NCBI GenBank assembly: GCA_937891245.1 | Contig: CALAGB010000538.1 | Coordinates: forward strand, 1 to 34,422 | Source of the DNA: an uncultured Thermomicrobiales bacterium | Lineage (GTDB): Bacteria; Chloroflexota; Chloroflexia; Thermomicrobiales; Thermomicrobiaceae | Direction: 5' to 3' | Length of the DNA stretch: 34,422 nucleotides | Shown here: in pieces, positions 8,384 through 16,908 of the stretch | How positions within the stretch are numbered: the stretch's first letter is position 1 | How the letters are laid out: every line of letters starts with the position of its first letter | Translations under genes and position numbers: made by a program | Notes under the pieces: model-generated | The model's database searches: none | Told to the model about the DNA's origin: nothing | What the model saw: the letters and a program-made list of their open reading frames with translations, nothing else

Positions 8384-9373
8384 ATGGCTCGGTTTGCGGT
8401 TGGCACGGCAAACGCTGAAGCGGGTATTCGATCCGATGGCGTGATTCCAGTTTCTCGCCGCCCAGGCGGCGAAGCGCTGTCAATCCCAGTCATCGTCCTC
8501 AACGGGAAACACGACGGTCCAGTTCTTTGGATCGACGGCGCAATCCATGGCGACGAACCGGAAGGACCACTTGCGATACACAAGCTGGTGGCAGAAGTTG
8601 ACGTGACACGTCTTCGCGGAACGATCGTAGCAGTACCAGTGCTGAACGTAGCGGCCTTCGAAGCGCAGCAACGAGGTAATCCCTTCGATGGATTCACCTA
8701 CGACATGAACCGAATCTACCCAGGGAGAGAAGACGGCTACCCCTCCGAGCGGGTCGCTTGGGCGCATTTCAAGGAGATGGACGAGAAAGCAGATCTTCTT
8801 ATCGCCATCCATTCCGGCGGTGCGCATTCCTATCTCGCTCAAGCACAGTTTTATAACGCGACTGACGAGGGTCTCGAGTTGGCGAAAGCCATGGGACCCG
8901 GCTGGGATCTCATTCTGAAACCACTCGGTTCAAAAGGGAGTCCGCCGGCCGCGATGGCAGAGAAGAACAAAGGTGCCATCACCGTTGAACTCGGTGGGCT
9001 GTGCGCAACCATGCCAACCGATTTCCATCGTAACGGGGATGTTCTCAAAACGTCGTTCCTCAACGTTCTTCGGCATTACGACATGATTGATGGAGAAGCG
9101 CACTACGCTCCTCGATGGCATCTTGGTGCACAACGAACCGTTCTCGCTAATACCGGCGGTTTCTTTGTCCCCGAACCTGAGGTTCAATACCGGACGCCGA
9201 CCGCAGCCGGAACGCGGATTGCCCGCGTCGTCGATCTCTATGGCACCGTTCTTCAAGAGATCGTAGCGCCGTGTGACGGCCAAATCTTTGGAATGCGGAC
9301 ACTCCCATGCGTCTACCAGGGTGACTGGGCCTGTTTCTTTGGTGAAATACACGAATCGATCGAAGGCCAATGA
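8384..9373 (+). CDS. Zinc deacylase of the succinylglutamate desuccinylase/aspartoacylase (M14-like) family
   Basis: Zinc-dependent hydrolase of 329 aa that probably cleaves an amide, such as an N-acyl amino acid. Visible residues match the family. DGAIHGDEPEG supplies the first zinc ligands (His55, Glu58), YDMNRIYPG at 107-114 is the Asn-Arg substrate-carboxylate motif, IHSGG supplies the third ligand (His143), and VELGG supplies the catalytic Glu202. The C-terminal beta domain (EIVAPCDGQIFG) is also usual. The gene follows the GntR gene by 46 bases and precedes a cysteine hydrolase, so all three may be one transcript. ATG 8384 has only a weak ribosome site. The acyl group and amino acid are unknown. 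Confidence 0.88.
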   Translation: MARFAVGTANAEAGIRSDGVIPVSRRPGGEALSIPVIVLNGKHDGPVLWIDGAIHGDEPEGPLAIHKLVAEVDVTRLRGTIVAVPVLNVAAFEAQQRGNPFDGFTYDMNRIYPGREDGYPSERVAWAHFKEMDEKADLLIAIHSGGAHSYLAQAQFYNATDEGLELAKAMGPGWDLILKPLGSKGSPPAAMAEKNKGAITVELGGLCATMPTDFHRNGDVLKTSFLNVLRHYDMIDGEAHYAPRWHLGAQRTVLANTGGFFVPEPEVQYRTPTAAGTRIARVVDLYGTVLQEIVAPCDGQIFGMRTLPCVYQGDWACFFGEIHESIEGQ

Positions 9374-9561
9374 CAGTCCTGTATGGTTAGCAAAGATAGA
9401 ATGCGAGCGCAGCGTATCGATAGTTCAGGCGGCGAGTGTCACTCTCGGTCTGGTGGTCGTTCGACTATCTCGTACCAGAGGCTGAGCGCAATGTCCGAAC
9501 TGGCATTGTCTCACGTCATCTTCGGACGATTGAGACTGGTGGACTTGAAAGGTAACAGCTA

Positions 9562-10251
9562 GTGGGACCAGCCTACGATCCAGGTGATCCATATCTTAAT
9601 TGGAGAACTCCCCTTCAGGTACCTCCGATCGGTCCGAAGAACACGGCGCTCCTGATTATCGACATGCAATACTCCGATGCATCGATGGGTGCGGGCATCT
9701 TTGCCGAAAAGCGTAGACGAGGATTGACAGCCGGTCTCGATTATTTCGAGAGTGAGCTTGAGAAGATTGTTCCGACGATTCAACGACTGCAGGCAGCGTG
9801 CCGCTCCGCTGGTATCGAAGTGATATTTAGCCGCATACAGTCCATGTCCACCGATGGTCGTGACCGCGGCGGTGCTCACAAAGACCTGGGGATCTTCTGC
9901 CCGCCTGGCTCTCGCGATGCCCAGATTCTCGATGAACTGGCGCCACTCCCGGGTGAGCTCGTTTTCTCAAAGACATCTGGAAGTTCATTTAACGGGACAA
10001 CGCTTGATTACGTACTCGGAAACATGGGAATTCGTACGCTGATCATGACAGGAGTCATGACGAGTGGCTGTGTGGAGTCATCGGTGCGGGATGCAAAAGA
10101 CCTCGGTTATGGGGTAATCGTAGTGAGTGACGCGTGCGCATCGTGGACGGAAGAGCTTCATCGATCGTCGCTTCGCGCCGTGGACGGCGTCTTCGGTAAA
10201 ACGATGGTATCTGAAGATGTTCTCGGTATAATCTCACTGAACGATATGTGA
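9562..10251 (+). CDS. Isochorismatase-family cysteine hydrolase
   Basis: Cysteine hydrolase of 229 aa with the complete triad: Asp34 (ALLIIDMQ), Lys137 (VFSKTSGSSF) and Cys170 (TSGCVESS), following the typical GVMTSGCVESSVRDA motif. Relatives include N-carbamoylsarcosine amidase, ureidoacrylate and biuret hydrolases, nicotinamidase and true isochorismatases. With amidohydrolases and a hydantoinase-type enzyme nearby, an amide or N-carbamoyl substrate is more likely than isochorismate (inference). The start is GTG 9562 with AAAGGT upstream. The 188-base gap before it holds no recognised gene, although a 23-codon frame at 9491-9562 ends overlapping this start. Confidence 0.88.
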   Translation: MGPAYDPGDPYLNWRTPLQVPPIGPKNTALLIIDMQYSDASMGAGIFAEKRRRGLTAGLDYFESELEKIVPTIQRLQAACRSAGIEVIFSRIQSMSTDGRDRGGAHKDLGIFCPPGSRDAQILDELAPLPGELVFSKTSGSSFNGTTLDYVLGNMGIRTLIMTGVMTSGCVESSVRDAKDLGYGVIVVSDACASWTEELHRSSLRAVDGVFGKTMVSEDVLGIISLNDM

Positions 10252-10319
10252 ATATATCGGAGCAAATCGAATATTCGCGATATCGAAATATCGTTCATTC
10301 TGATCGAAGCGCCTTGATG

Positions 10320-10354
10320 TCGTCGTGTTATCGAATCTCGATCTCGTCGTGTTA
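10320..10354. repeat. 11-bp direct repeat TCGTCGTGTTA
   Basis: TCGTCGTGTTA occurs at 10320-10330 and again at 10344-10354, 24 bases apart. It is in the gap between the cysteine hydrolase and the degraded defence genes. No role is evident. Confidence 0.5.
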
Positions 10355-10657
10355 GACGATGATTTCATCGCGCCATGAGTTATCTCAATGTTTTCAGGCA
10401 ATTACGTGCGATAGATTGTGAGCGTTCGCAACAATTATCCGGCTCTTCGACGGATCCATGTGCGCTCAATACATCACGATCATCAGCGCCGGTCGCATCT
10501 CGTTGGACATGAGGTCGGAAGATTGGAGCACTAGAGTTCGCAGGGATCGGAGGCCGGTTCATCGCCTCAACGGCGGCTCCGGTGAGCGTATATTGTCGTG
10601 CCCCCGCGTTCAGCTTCGAGCGCTCAATACTCCTCTCACTCCTTACAAGAGCACAAA

Positions 10658-10677
10658 ACCACGCCCACAGGCGTGGT
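10658..10677 (-). terminator. Probable terminator of the degraded defence gene run
   Basis: ACCACGCC, 4-base loop, GGCGTGGT forms a perfect 8-bp GC-rich stem. Read on the minus strand it is followed by a short T run (TTTTGTG). It lies 44 bases after the stop of the minus-strand frame that ends at 10721, as expected for a factor-independent terminator. Confidence 0.6.
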
Positions 10678-10720
10678 ACGTCGCTCTGGTTCAGTTGAGA
10701 GACAGATGAAGGGCTGAGGC

Positions 10721-11496
10721 TCAGCGTCGTGAGCGCCCCGGATCAGAGACTAGCATCTGAGCGTAGAGCCCGTCCAGATGCTGTTCGATCAGGGGGCGAA
10801 CCTCGTTCCAGTCCAAGCCATCGAGCCCACAGCCGAGTGGTGGGATTGCAATGGAGCGGAACTCCAGCTTCATTATCATCTGAGCCAGATACGCAAGACC
10901 ATCATCAATCCAAATCAGCTCCGATGGATTCCGACAGTCATCCTTGGTCGCGAACAGCTCGACCTGGAGGTCTACATCGTTAATCCCGAGCAGTCGGCTA
11001 AGTCTCCCGACGTACGCGCCAACGTTCGCGGCCAATTCAGGTTGGGCAGCAAGCCGAGTTACGGACTCACCGAGGCCCTCCGTCCCTTTCTGCATCAACT
11101 CCGTCACGTCGATCCAAAGCTGGTCACCCCGCATCTTGATGGGCTGATAGAACGCGAAGGTTTCTGTATCGAGATGGAATTGCGAGCTCGTGAATACCCT
11201 CGCGTTACCGTCAAAGAACCTTGGTGGCCTGCCGCGCACCACACGATAGAGCGATGTTATGTGTTGCTGGCAGTCGAGCAGCACTTTCACTACGCCGGCC
11301 GCGAGCGGCCCGTCGCCACGATGGGCCGCCGTTCTGGATTCGGTGGCCCAGACGAGTAGACCACCGACCGGGTGGTGGAGGTAGAGCGATGTGAACAACT
11401 TCCAACCTGGTCGCCATTCCAAACAGAGCCGCGCTGAAACTCCGGAAGCGCCATGTGGCCGCTATCGATGTGGTCGAGTAATATGGAGATTTCCAT
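10721..11496 (-). pseudogene. DUF262 (GmrSD/ParB-like) gene, frameshifted and fused to a macro-domain tail
   Basis: Three pieces are visible. At 11496-11405 an N-terminal DUF262 start is read (MEISILLDHIDSG, ALPEFQRG). One base is then missing near 11405, and the same protein continues in another frame (HPVGGLLVWAT, then LLDCQQHITSLY) down to about 10960. There the sequence switches abruptly to the C-terminal part of a macro domain of DarG type (SIAIPPLGCGLDGLDWNEVRP) and ends at 10721. In intact DUF262 proteins the central motif is DGQQR; here it reads DCQQH, so the active-site motif is damaged too. The C-terminal half of DUF262 and the N-terminal part of the macro domain are missing, as if a deletion joined two neighbouring genes. 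The start codon at 11496 overlaps the end of the hsdS homology. Almost certainly not functional. Confidence 0.82.
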
Positions 11497-12743
11497 ACCT
11501 GACGCATCCTCCCGTTGAGCATATCTTGCATCATCCCCTGCTTGATCTCGCCTGCCTTGGCGACCCTCGCCTTCAACCCGTCGATCTCCGCGTCCATATC
11601 GGAGAGGATGGTCGCGATGGCGGTTTGTTCGGAACGCTCTGGGAAGACATCATCAATATCCGCTAAAGCTGTACTGCTGATGTGGACGATAGCATCGCCC
11701 TGTCCTCGGCCCGATTTCTGACGGTTGATAGGTTCGGTGTTTAAGTAAAAGCCAAGAGATAGCGGATCGTCGTCTTTGGCGCGGAGAATGACGATATCGC
11801 CACCTGCATCCCCAATGTCTTCTATGAATACTACCCATTTGCCGATCTCCTCCTTAGTGTCGACAGATCCTGTGAAGAGAATATCGCCAGCATTGATGTG
11901 CGTCGCTGTTTCCGCAACGTCTCGGGAAATCCGGGAATCGCACGTTTTGATGAAGTCGTTGTGTTTCGTGTAAATCTCCCCGCAGCGGACACATGATAAG
12001 TCCCCGCTGGAGGAATCGTCTCGGGAGACCCCGTGTCCTTTTATGAAAGAGCCCAACTCCCCCAGCCGCTTCACCTCCCACTTCCCGCTGAAACCCGGCA
12101 AGCGCCGCTTGCCCGTGAGTAGTTCCTGCATGGCGCTCTGCTTGATCTGGCGCTTCTTGGCGATGGGTTGCTCCAGCGATTCGACGAGGGCATCCGCATC
12201 GCTCAACGCGTCGGCAACGGCTTGTTGTTCAGCTATGGAAGGCGGGAGTGGGATCTTTAGAGTACTGATACCCTTGACCGTAAGCTGAGGTAGAGCGCTC
12301 CCGAAAGAGAGGCTTTCGATTTGGGACGCTATAATTCGTGAGCAAAGAATGAGATACTGACAGGAATTGATAATCCTCAATGAGGCATTTCGCAGTATTT
12401 CTTTTTAAGAGTTGATCCGGATATAATCGAATGATACCTTGCCATCATAATATGCAAGGTTTCCAAGCGTTCCGCGAGTAGTGAGTACCACATCACCGCG
12501 TTTCATCTTCCCGTGGCTGAGGTCGCTAACCTTTTGTGCTGTTATGAATCGACACTCATCAAATCGAAAACCTCGTTTCGTCACGTTCCCGGCGTCCAAG
12601 AAGAGACAGTCTCCACTAGCACTCAATTCTGTAGCACCCGGGTAGTGACTTCCTCGATCACCATCGATAAACGAAACGTGGTCAACTACGCTCCAATCCA
12701 CTGGAATCACGCCAACCTCGGTATGCTTGTCTCTTGCCTTCAC
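11496..12743 (-). pseudogene. hsdS: Type I restriction-modification specificity subunit, interrupted
   Basis: Specificity subunit with both target-recognition domains and their helical spacers. Target-recognition domain 1 starts after TEVGVIPVDW. The first conserved region follows (QLTVKGISTLKIPLPPSIAEQQAVADAL, then KKRQIKQSAMQELLTGKRRLPGF), then target-recognition domain 2, and the second repeat (EQTAIATILSDMDAEI, MMQDMLNGRMRQV). One in-frame stop, TAA at 12405-12407, splits the gene inside the first recognition domain; both halves are in the same frame. The GTG start at 12743 overlaps the hsdM stop (GTGA), the usual arrangement. The normal terminal stop is gone: the frame runs on to 11211 across the DUF262 gene in a wrong frame. 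A truncated or read-through product is possible but a working subunit is doubtful. Confidence 0.85.
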
Positions 12744-14630
12744 TTCGACGTGAACCCCATCTTGTCCAGGTGGCAGCTCACTCGCGCTTCAAGTTCGGCT
12801 ACAGTGCGTTGCAACTGCGGCAGCGAGGTGTCGTAGCGTTCGGCGAGTTCCTTCACGCGCTGGGCGAGTTGCTGGCTGACACGATCCATCTCACCCTGGA
12901 AGGCGGCGGCGATGGCGGCCTGCTCCGCGGCAAAGTAGCGGGCGACGATGAGCGGCTTGGGGATGAGGTCGCAAGTCCAGCCCTTGTCCTTGTCCTTGCC
13001 CTTCTTGTCGCATTCAATGATGCGCTTCGTATCGGCTTTCCAGCCGTCGGCGGCCATGAGATAGCACTCGTCCTGCATCGTCTCGACCAAGTAGTCCATT
13101 AGATGCTGGTAGATGTCGTACGGATCGATGAGCGGCTTTCCGAAATAGTGTGCCAGCAGATCGTCGGAGAGATTGCCGATGATCTCCTTCAGGTTGCAAC
13201 CGATCGGCAGCGCTTTGAGCGTCGGGACGACCTTCGTTTTCCAGTTACAGAAGTGGGCGCTCATGCCGGCGATGAATGCGGCGAGCTCAGGATGGTCGTA
13301 GATCGTGCTCTTGATCGCCGCCTTCTCGACCGCGAGGTCGAGATATTTAGGTCGGTTTGGCGTGAAGAGCGCTTCCCGGAGGCCTGGGCACACGGCCCAG
13401 TAGTCCGCCAGCGCATCGACATCGGCGACCGGGATGCCGCCTTGCAGGTGGCCCGCGATGTCCTGCGCGTCCTCAGGCGTCTGGCTGTCGATGTAGCGCG
13501 GCAGGTTGAGGTTGTACCCGTTCCCCGCGATCTCGTCGTTGCTCGCCAGGCGCGCATAGCGCGGTAGATCGCGTGGCTTGGTAAAGACGTCCACGATTTT
13601 ATGGATATCCTGGGTGCGCAGCCGGTTCTTCGGGCCATCCTTCATGAAGACGCCCGTGCGGCAAGACACACTCGGCCTGGCCGTCGCTGTTGAGCGAGCG
13701 AATGATGTGGAGCAGGTAGGCGTAGTCGCGCTGCTTGTCGGGCGGAGTCGAGCCGAATGTCTGGAAGCGTTCGTATGGGTCATGCAGCGGATCGATGCCG
13801 TTGCTCCCGCGCTTGTCGGAAAAGGGCGGATTGGCTACGACGTAGACGAACGTCCTGAGGGCATCACCGTTCAGAAACGTCGGATCGGAGAGCGTGTTGC
13901 CCTGCGCGATGACGGCGGTCGGATAGTTTTGCAGGATCATGTTCATGCGCGCCAGGCCGCCGGTGGCGGCATCTTTTTCTGCCCGTTGAGCGTGACGGGT
14001 GTGCGCTTCGCCGGCGACCTTCAGCAGCAGCGAGCCGGAGCCGCAGTTCGGGTCGTTGACGGTCGTCCGGGCGCTCGTCGCTACGCTGCGAATGTCAAGG
14101 ATCTGCGCGATGACGCGACTCACCTCAGCCGGGGTGTAGAACTGCCCCTTGCTCTTGCCGCTCTCGGTGGCGAAGTGCCGCATCGGGTATTCGTAGGCGT
14201 CACCGAGAATATCGTCGCCGTCGGCGCGGTTCCTGGAAAAGTCGAGCGTTGGATTCTCGAAGAAGGCGATGAGGTTGGTGAGCCGGTCGACTATCTCCTT
14301 GCCGCTGCCCAGCTTGTTCGCATCGTTGAAGTCCGGCATATCGGAGAGCTTATTGGCGCCGGCCAGCGGCGCGATGATCCTCTTGTTGATCTGGACGCCG
14401 ATATCGCTCGTCCCCTTGAGCGCGACCATGTCCTTGAAGCTTGCAACTGCAGCGATGGTGATCGGCATGTACGGCACACCGGCGTATTTGTCGCTGATGT
14501 ACTCGATAAAGAGCAGGACGAGGACATAGTCCTTGTACTGGCTGGCGTCCATGCCGCCGCGCAGCTCGTCGCAGCTCGATCAAAGCGACGAATAGAGTTC
14601 GGACTTCTTCAGTGCTGATTGTTCAATACT
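12740..14630 (-). pseudogene. hsdM: Type I restriction-modification methyltransferase subunit, broken
   Basis: N6-adenine methyltransferase subunit with recognisable order. The helical N-terminus (SALKKSELYSSL, DELRGGMDASQYKDY) is followed by QFYTPAEV, the SAM-binding DPNCGSGSLL, and the catalytic NPPF at about 13820. The C-terminal half starts with GVFMKDGPKNRLR and ends in helices (LPQLQRTVAELEA) at 12740. Three defects are seen. A TGA at 14580-14582 stands where relatives have Trp. Near 13650, LPHG jumps to GVFMKDG in a different frame, so roughly 55-65 codons are missing. Upstream, no start codon precedes SIEQSALKK. The longest open pieces are 13599-14552 and 12740-13783. No hsdR is present on either side. 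Confidence 0.88.
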
Positions 14631-15392
14631 CCGATTTTAGTTTCTTTCAAAGGCAAATCACGCTTGATCACATGCCCCGACGGCGCTTGCCCGGACGGAA
14701 CAGGGCAACAACAAGCGCGAACGATTCGCATCGATTGTTGTTCAAATTGCCCAGCACCAAAGATTACGAGGACAGAATTGACGAGCCAAGAGCCTGCTCT
14801 CGATTGGCACTTGTGGAGTGGTGCGGAACCATAGGACATAGATGAGCACGACGCATCATGGGCGCCGAGATCTACAAATCGTACGGCAACCCTCATCGCC
14901 GCTGTGACAAAACCTGACCATTCGCAGTCATACGCGAGCCCCACAGACAGGTGGCGTTCCATGCGAATCTGCTCTGGTGCGGCCAGGCAGAGGCGCCCAG
15001 TTCAGGCAATCTCGATGACTTATCAGCGCTCTACCGCATCGAAGTCGGCGAGGCAGTACCGGCGCAAAGCCTAAACCAATAACGTCTCCGTCCCCGGCCC
15101 GTTCCGCAGAAAGCGAAGTGGCTTGGACTTCCCGATTTAGCGATTTCTACGAATACCGCGATGCCAATTGTTTTCTCGATGGCACGAATCAATCATGCCG
15201 CTTGGCGAACGGAAAGGTCGGTAACACAAGCCTATGTGAGAGGCTCTGGGGCCAGCGGCGCGGCCGAGGCCCAGCGTTTTGATATGAGCACGATGCTTGG
15301 CATTGCCATTGACGCCGGTACCGGGAATATGATTGTTCCCTGAGGCGTTGGGAATCGCTCACACAAGTTGAAACAGATATTTTTGTTGGGCC
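14631..15392. other. Gene-free gap between defence remnants and catabolic operon
   Basis: About 760 bases with no gene I can support on either strand. A short plus-strand frame at 14951-15082 (43 aa) and a minus-strand frame at 14609-14962 have no recognisable features. The stretch abuts the 5' end of the broken hsdM, which has lost its start codon, so it may contain scrambled remains of lost restriction genes. Confidence 0.55.
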
Positions 15393-15431
15393 GTTCAGCA
15401 GGATTAGCGAAGACGCGAAATCCTGCTGAAC
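15393..15431 (-). terminator. 13-bp perfect hairpin after the long catabolic operon
   Basis: GTTCAGCAGGATT at 15393-15405 and AATCCTGCTGAAC at 15419-15431 are exact inverted copies, and the 13-base loop can add GCG/CGC pairs. It lies 29 bases beyond the minus-strand stop at 15460, so it probably ends or stabilises the operon transcript. There is no T run on the minus strand, so it may not act as a classical factor-independent terminator. Confidence 0.55.
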
Positions 15432-15459
15432 ACGAATCTTCCGCCCTCGAGAGGCACTA

Positions 15460-16878
15460 TTACTTGAGACCGAGCTCCTCGAGTGCTTGACCCGCACCGT
15501 CCAGGGTAGTGAGATCCATCCCGGCGTAGTTCGGCGAGAACACCACGCCTTCGCCCCCTGCACGATACGTTGCCAGTACGCTTTGCCGGACGATTTCCGG
15601 CGTGCATTTGGCCTGATCTGGTCGAGAACGAGGGGCATCGACACCGATGCCCATGTAAACTGGTACTTTACCTTGAACGCCGCGAACCGCGTCCAGGCAT
15701 TGACCATAGACGTATGTCTCGGGGGCAAACCCCTGTTGCACGATTTCGTCCCATTTCGCTTCGTTAAGGTGCAACAGCTTGTACATGATCGGTGTCATCT
15801 CCTGTGGCGTAAGATCCCGTAGAATCGATTTGTGCCATTGAGTCATCTCGTTGAAGTAGACCCCGCCAGATTGGTGCTGATAAGTGATCGGCTTGACCCA
15901 GTCGGACCAAGTAGCCATTTCTGCCCATGGCCACTGCGCCTTTCGCAATGGGTTGAGATGATTTCGGTTCCAGACATTCAAACCGAACTTCAACGATTTA
16001 TTGCTCCACTTGACAATACCGTATAGTTCGCGGTCGAGATCCTTGTTGCGTTCGACCCAATAGTGCTCCCAAACCATGAGTTCGGGGTTATTGTAGAGGA
16101 GACGAAGGAATTCCACGAACGCACCGTCCGGCATCTCGTCACCTGCGCGTGCATGCTGAAAATATTCGTATGCCTCTCGATAGGCATGTTGAACCTTGTC
16201 GACGTCAATCCCACGAAGCGATGCCTCTTGACGGCAGTATGAGCAAAAGCAGTTCGGAACACGGCCCGCGATGAGGTTGTCAATCGGGCTTCGACGCTCG
16301 TTACACCACATTATGCCGTCGATATCATAATTCCTCGCATAATCTTCGATGATCGAATGCCACCATGTTCGGTAACTAGGGTTATTGATACATGGTTCCG
16401 TGCCGATGCGGTTGAATACGTCTACTTCGAGATATTGCGGAAGGTTGGGGATGTCCACCGTATTCGCAGATCCGTGACCTGCATAGTTGAACAGTGGTTC
16501 CATGACTTCGGGGTAAATCAGCATTCCACGCTTGCGCGCCTCGGGGATGACCATGTCAAGAATGTCTTGGTCTTTGAGCTCCTCGTCTTGCGCGCGAAAA
16601 TTTCGAATCGGCGTGTTCTGATAGTACTCCGGATGGTCGGCAATATAGGAACCGCCTTTTAGCTGCCCCGGTTCCTGCGCTCCATGATCGGGAGGACCGT
16701 CGATGTTCCAGGACGTTCGCCGACCAACCTTCAAACCGAGCCAGGAAATCGTCCCAATGAGTAGAGCGTTGACGCCAATTCGGTCATTCAACGTATCAAG
16801 AACATTCTCGACGCCCTCGTCTACAAAGCTCATCGGGCTGATTTGAATGCCGACGAACTTGTTTTCTCGTGAAACCAT
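15460..16878 (-). CDS. TIM-barrel protein, glycoside hydrolase-like, function unknown
   Basis: Protein of about 472 aa without signal peptide, so cytoplasmic. The segment order looks like an (alpha/beta)8 barrel: FVGIQISPMSF at the start, GMLIYPEVMEP (about 118-128), YDIDGIMWCNERRSP (about 184-198), FGLNVWNRN and EGVVFSPNYAGMDL near the end. The strand-end acidic residues (Glu124 and Glu194 by my count) are where glycosidase-like barrels keep catalytic acids. A cysteine pattern CFCSYCRQE at about 210-218 is shared with some uncharacterised glycosyl hydrolase-like proteins. It is the last gene of the long operon, 30 bases after an oxidoreductase gene. ATG 16878 has GGGAG at good spacing. The family is a tentative recognition and no reaction can be assigned. 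Confidence 0.72.
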   Translation of the reverse strand: MVSRENKFVGIQISPMSFVDEGVENVLDTLNDRIGVNALLIGTISWLGLKVGRRTSWNIDGPPDHGAQEPGQLKGGSYIADHPEYYQNTPIRNFRAQDEELKDQDILDMVIPEARKRGMLIYPEVMEPLFNYAGHGSANTVDIPNLPQYLEVDVFNRIGTEPCINNPSYRTWWHSIIEDYARNYDIDGIMWCNERRSPIDNLIAGRVPNCFCSYCRQEASLRGIDVDKVQHAYREAYEYFQHARAGDEMPDGAFVEFLRLLYNNPELMVWEHYWVERNKDLDRELYGIVKWSNKSLKFGLNVWNRNHLNPLRKAQWPWAEMATWSDWVKPITYQHQSGGVYFNEMTQWHKSILRDLTPQEMTPIMYKLLHLNEAKWDEIVQQGFAPETYVYGQCLDAVRGVQGKVPVYMGIGVDAPRSRPDQAKCTPEIVRQSVLATYRAGGEGVVFSPNYAGMDLTTLDGAGQALEELGLK

Positions 16879-16908
16879 ATTTGCTTCTCCCACCTGAACG
16901 TGTTTGAT

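Larger units (their letters stand above)
10252..10720. other. Gene-free gap with short repeats
   Basis: No convincing gene is seen. Just after the cysteine hydrolase stop, CGATAT-CGAA-ATATCG at 10278-10293 could fold as a small hairpin and may end that transcript. The stretch is rich in TCGA and TCG words. The hairpin at 10658-10677 is described separately. Confidence 0.6.

Noticed and set aside
9491..9562. 23-codon frame ending in a one-base overlap with the cysteine hydrolase start
   Set aside because: It could be a coupled leader peptide with GAGG upstream, but it is very short and nothing else supports it.
13578..14618. Long plus-strand open frame opposite hsdM (346 codons)
   Set aside because: It is antisense to clear HsdM motifs, has Val/Arg/Asp-rich composition typical of reverse-frame shadows in GC-rich DNA, and has no recognisable domain.
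14609..14962. Minus-strand frame of 117 codons upstream of hsdM
   Set aside because: No domain, no ribosome site, Cys/Ser-rich odd composition; probably chance.
14951..15082. Plus-strand frame of 43 codons starting GTG
   Set aside because: The composition looks protein-like, but I recognise no family and it may be a fragment; evidence is too weak for a gene call.
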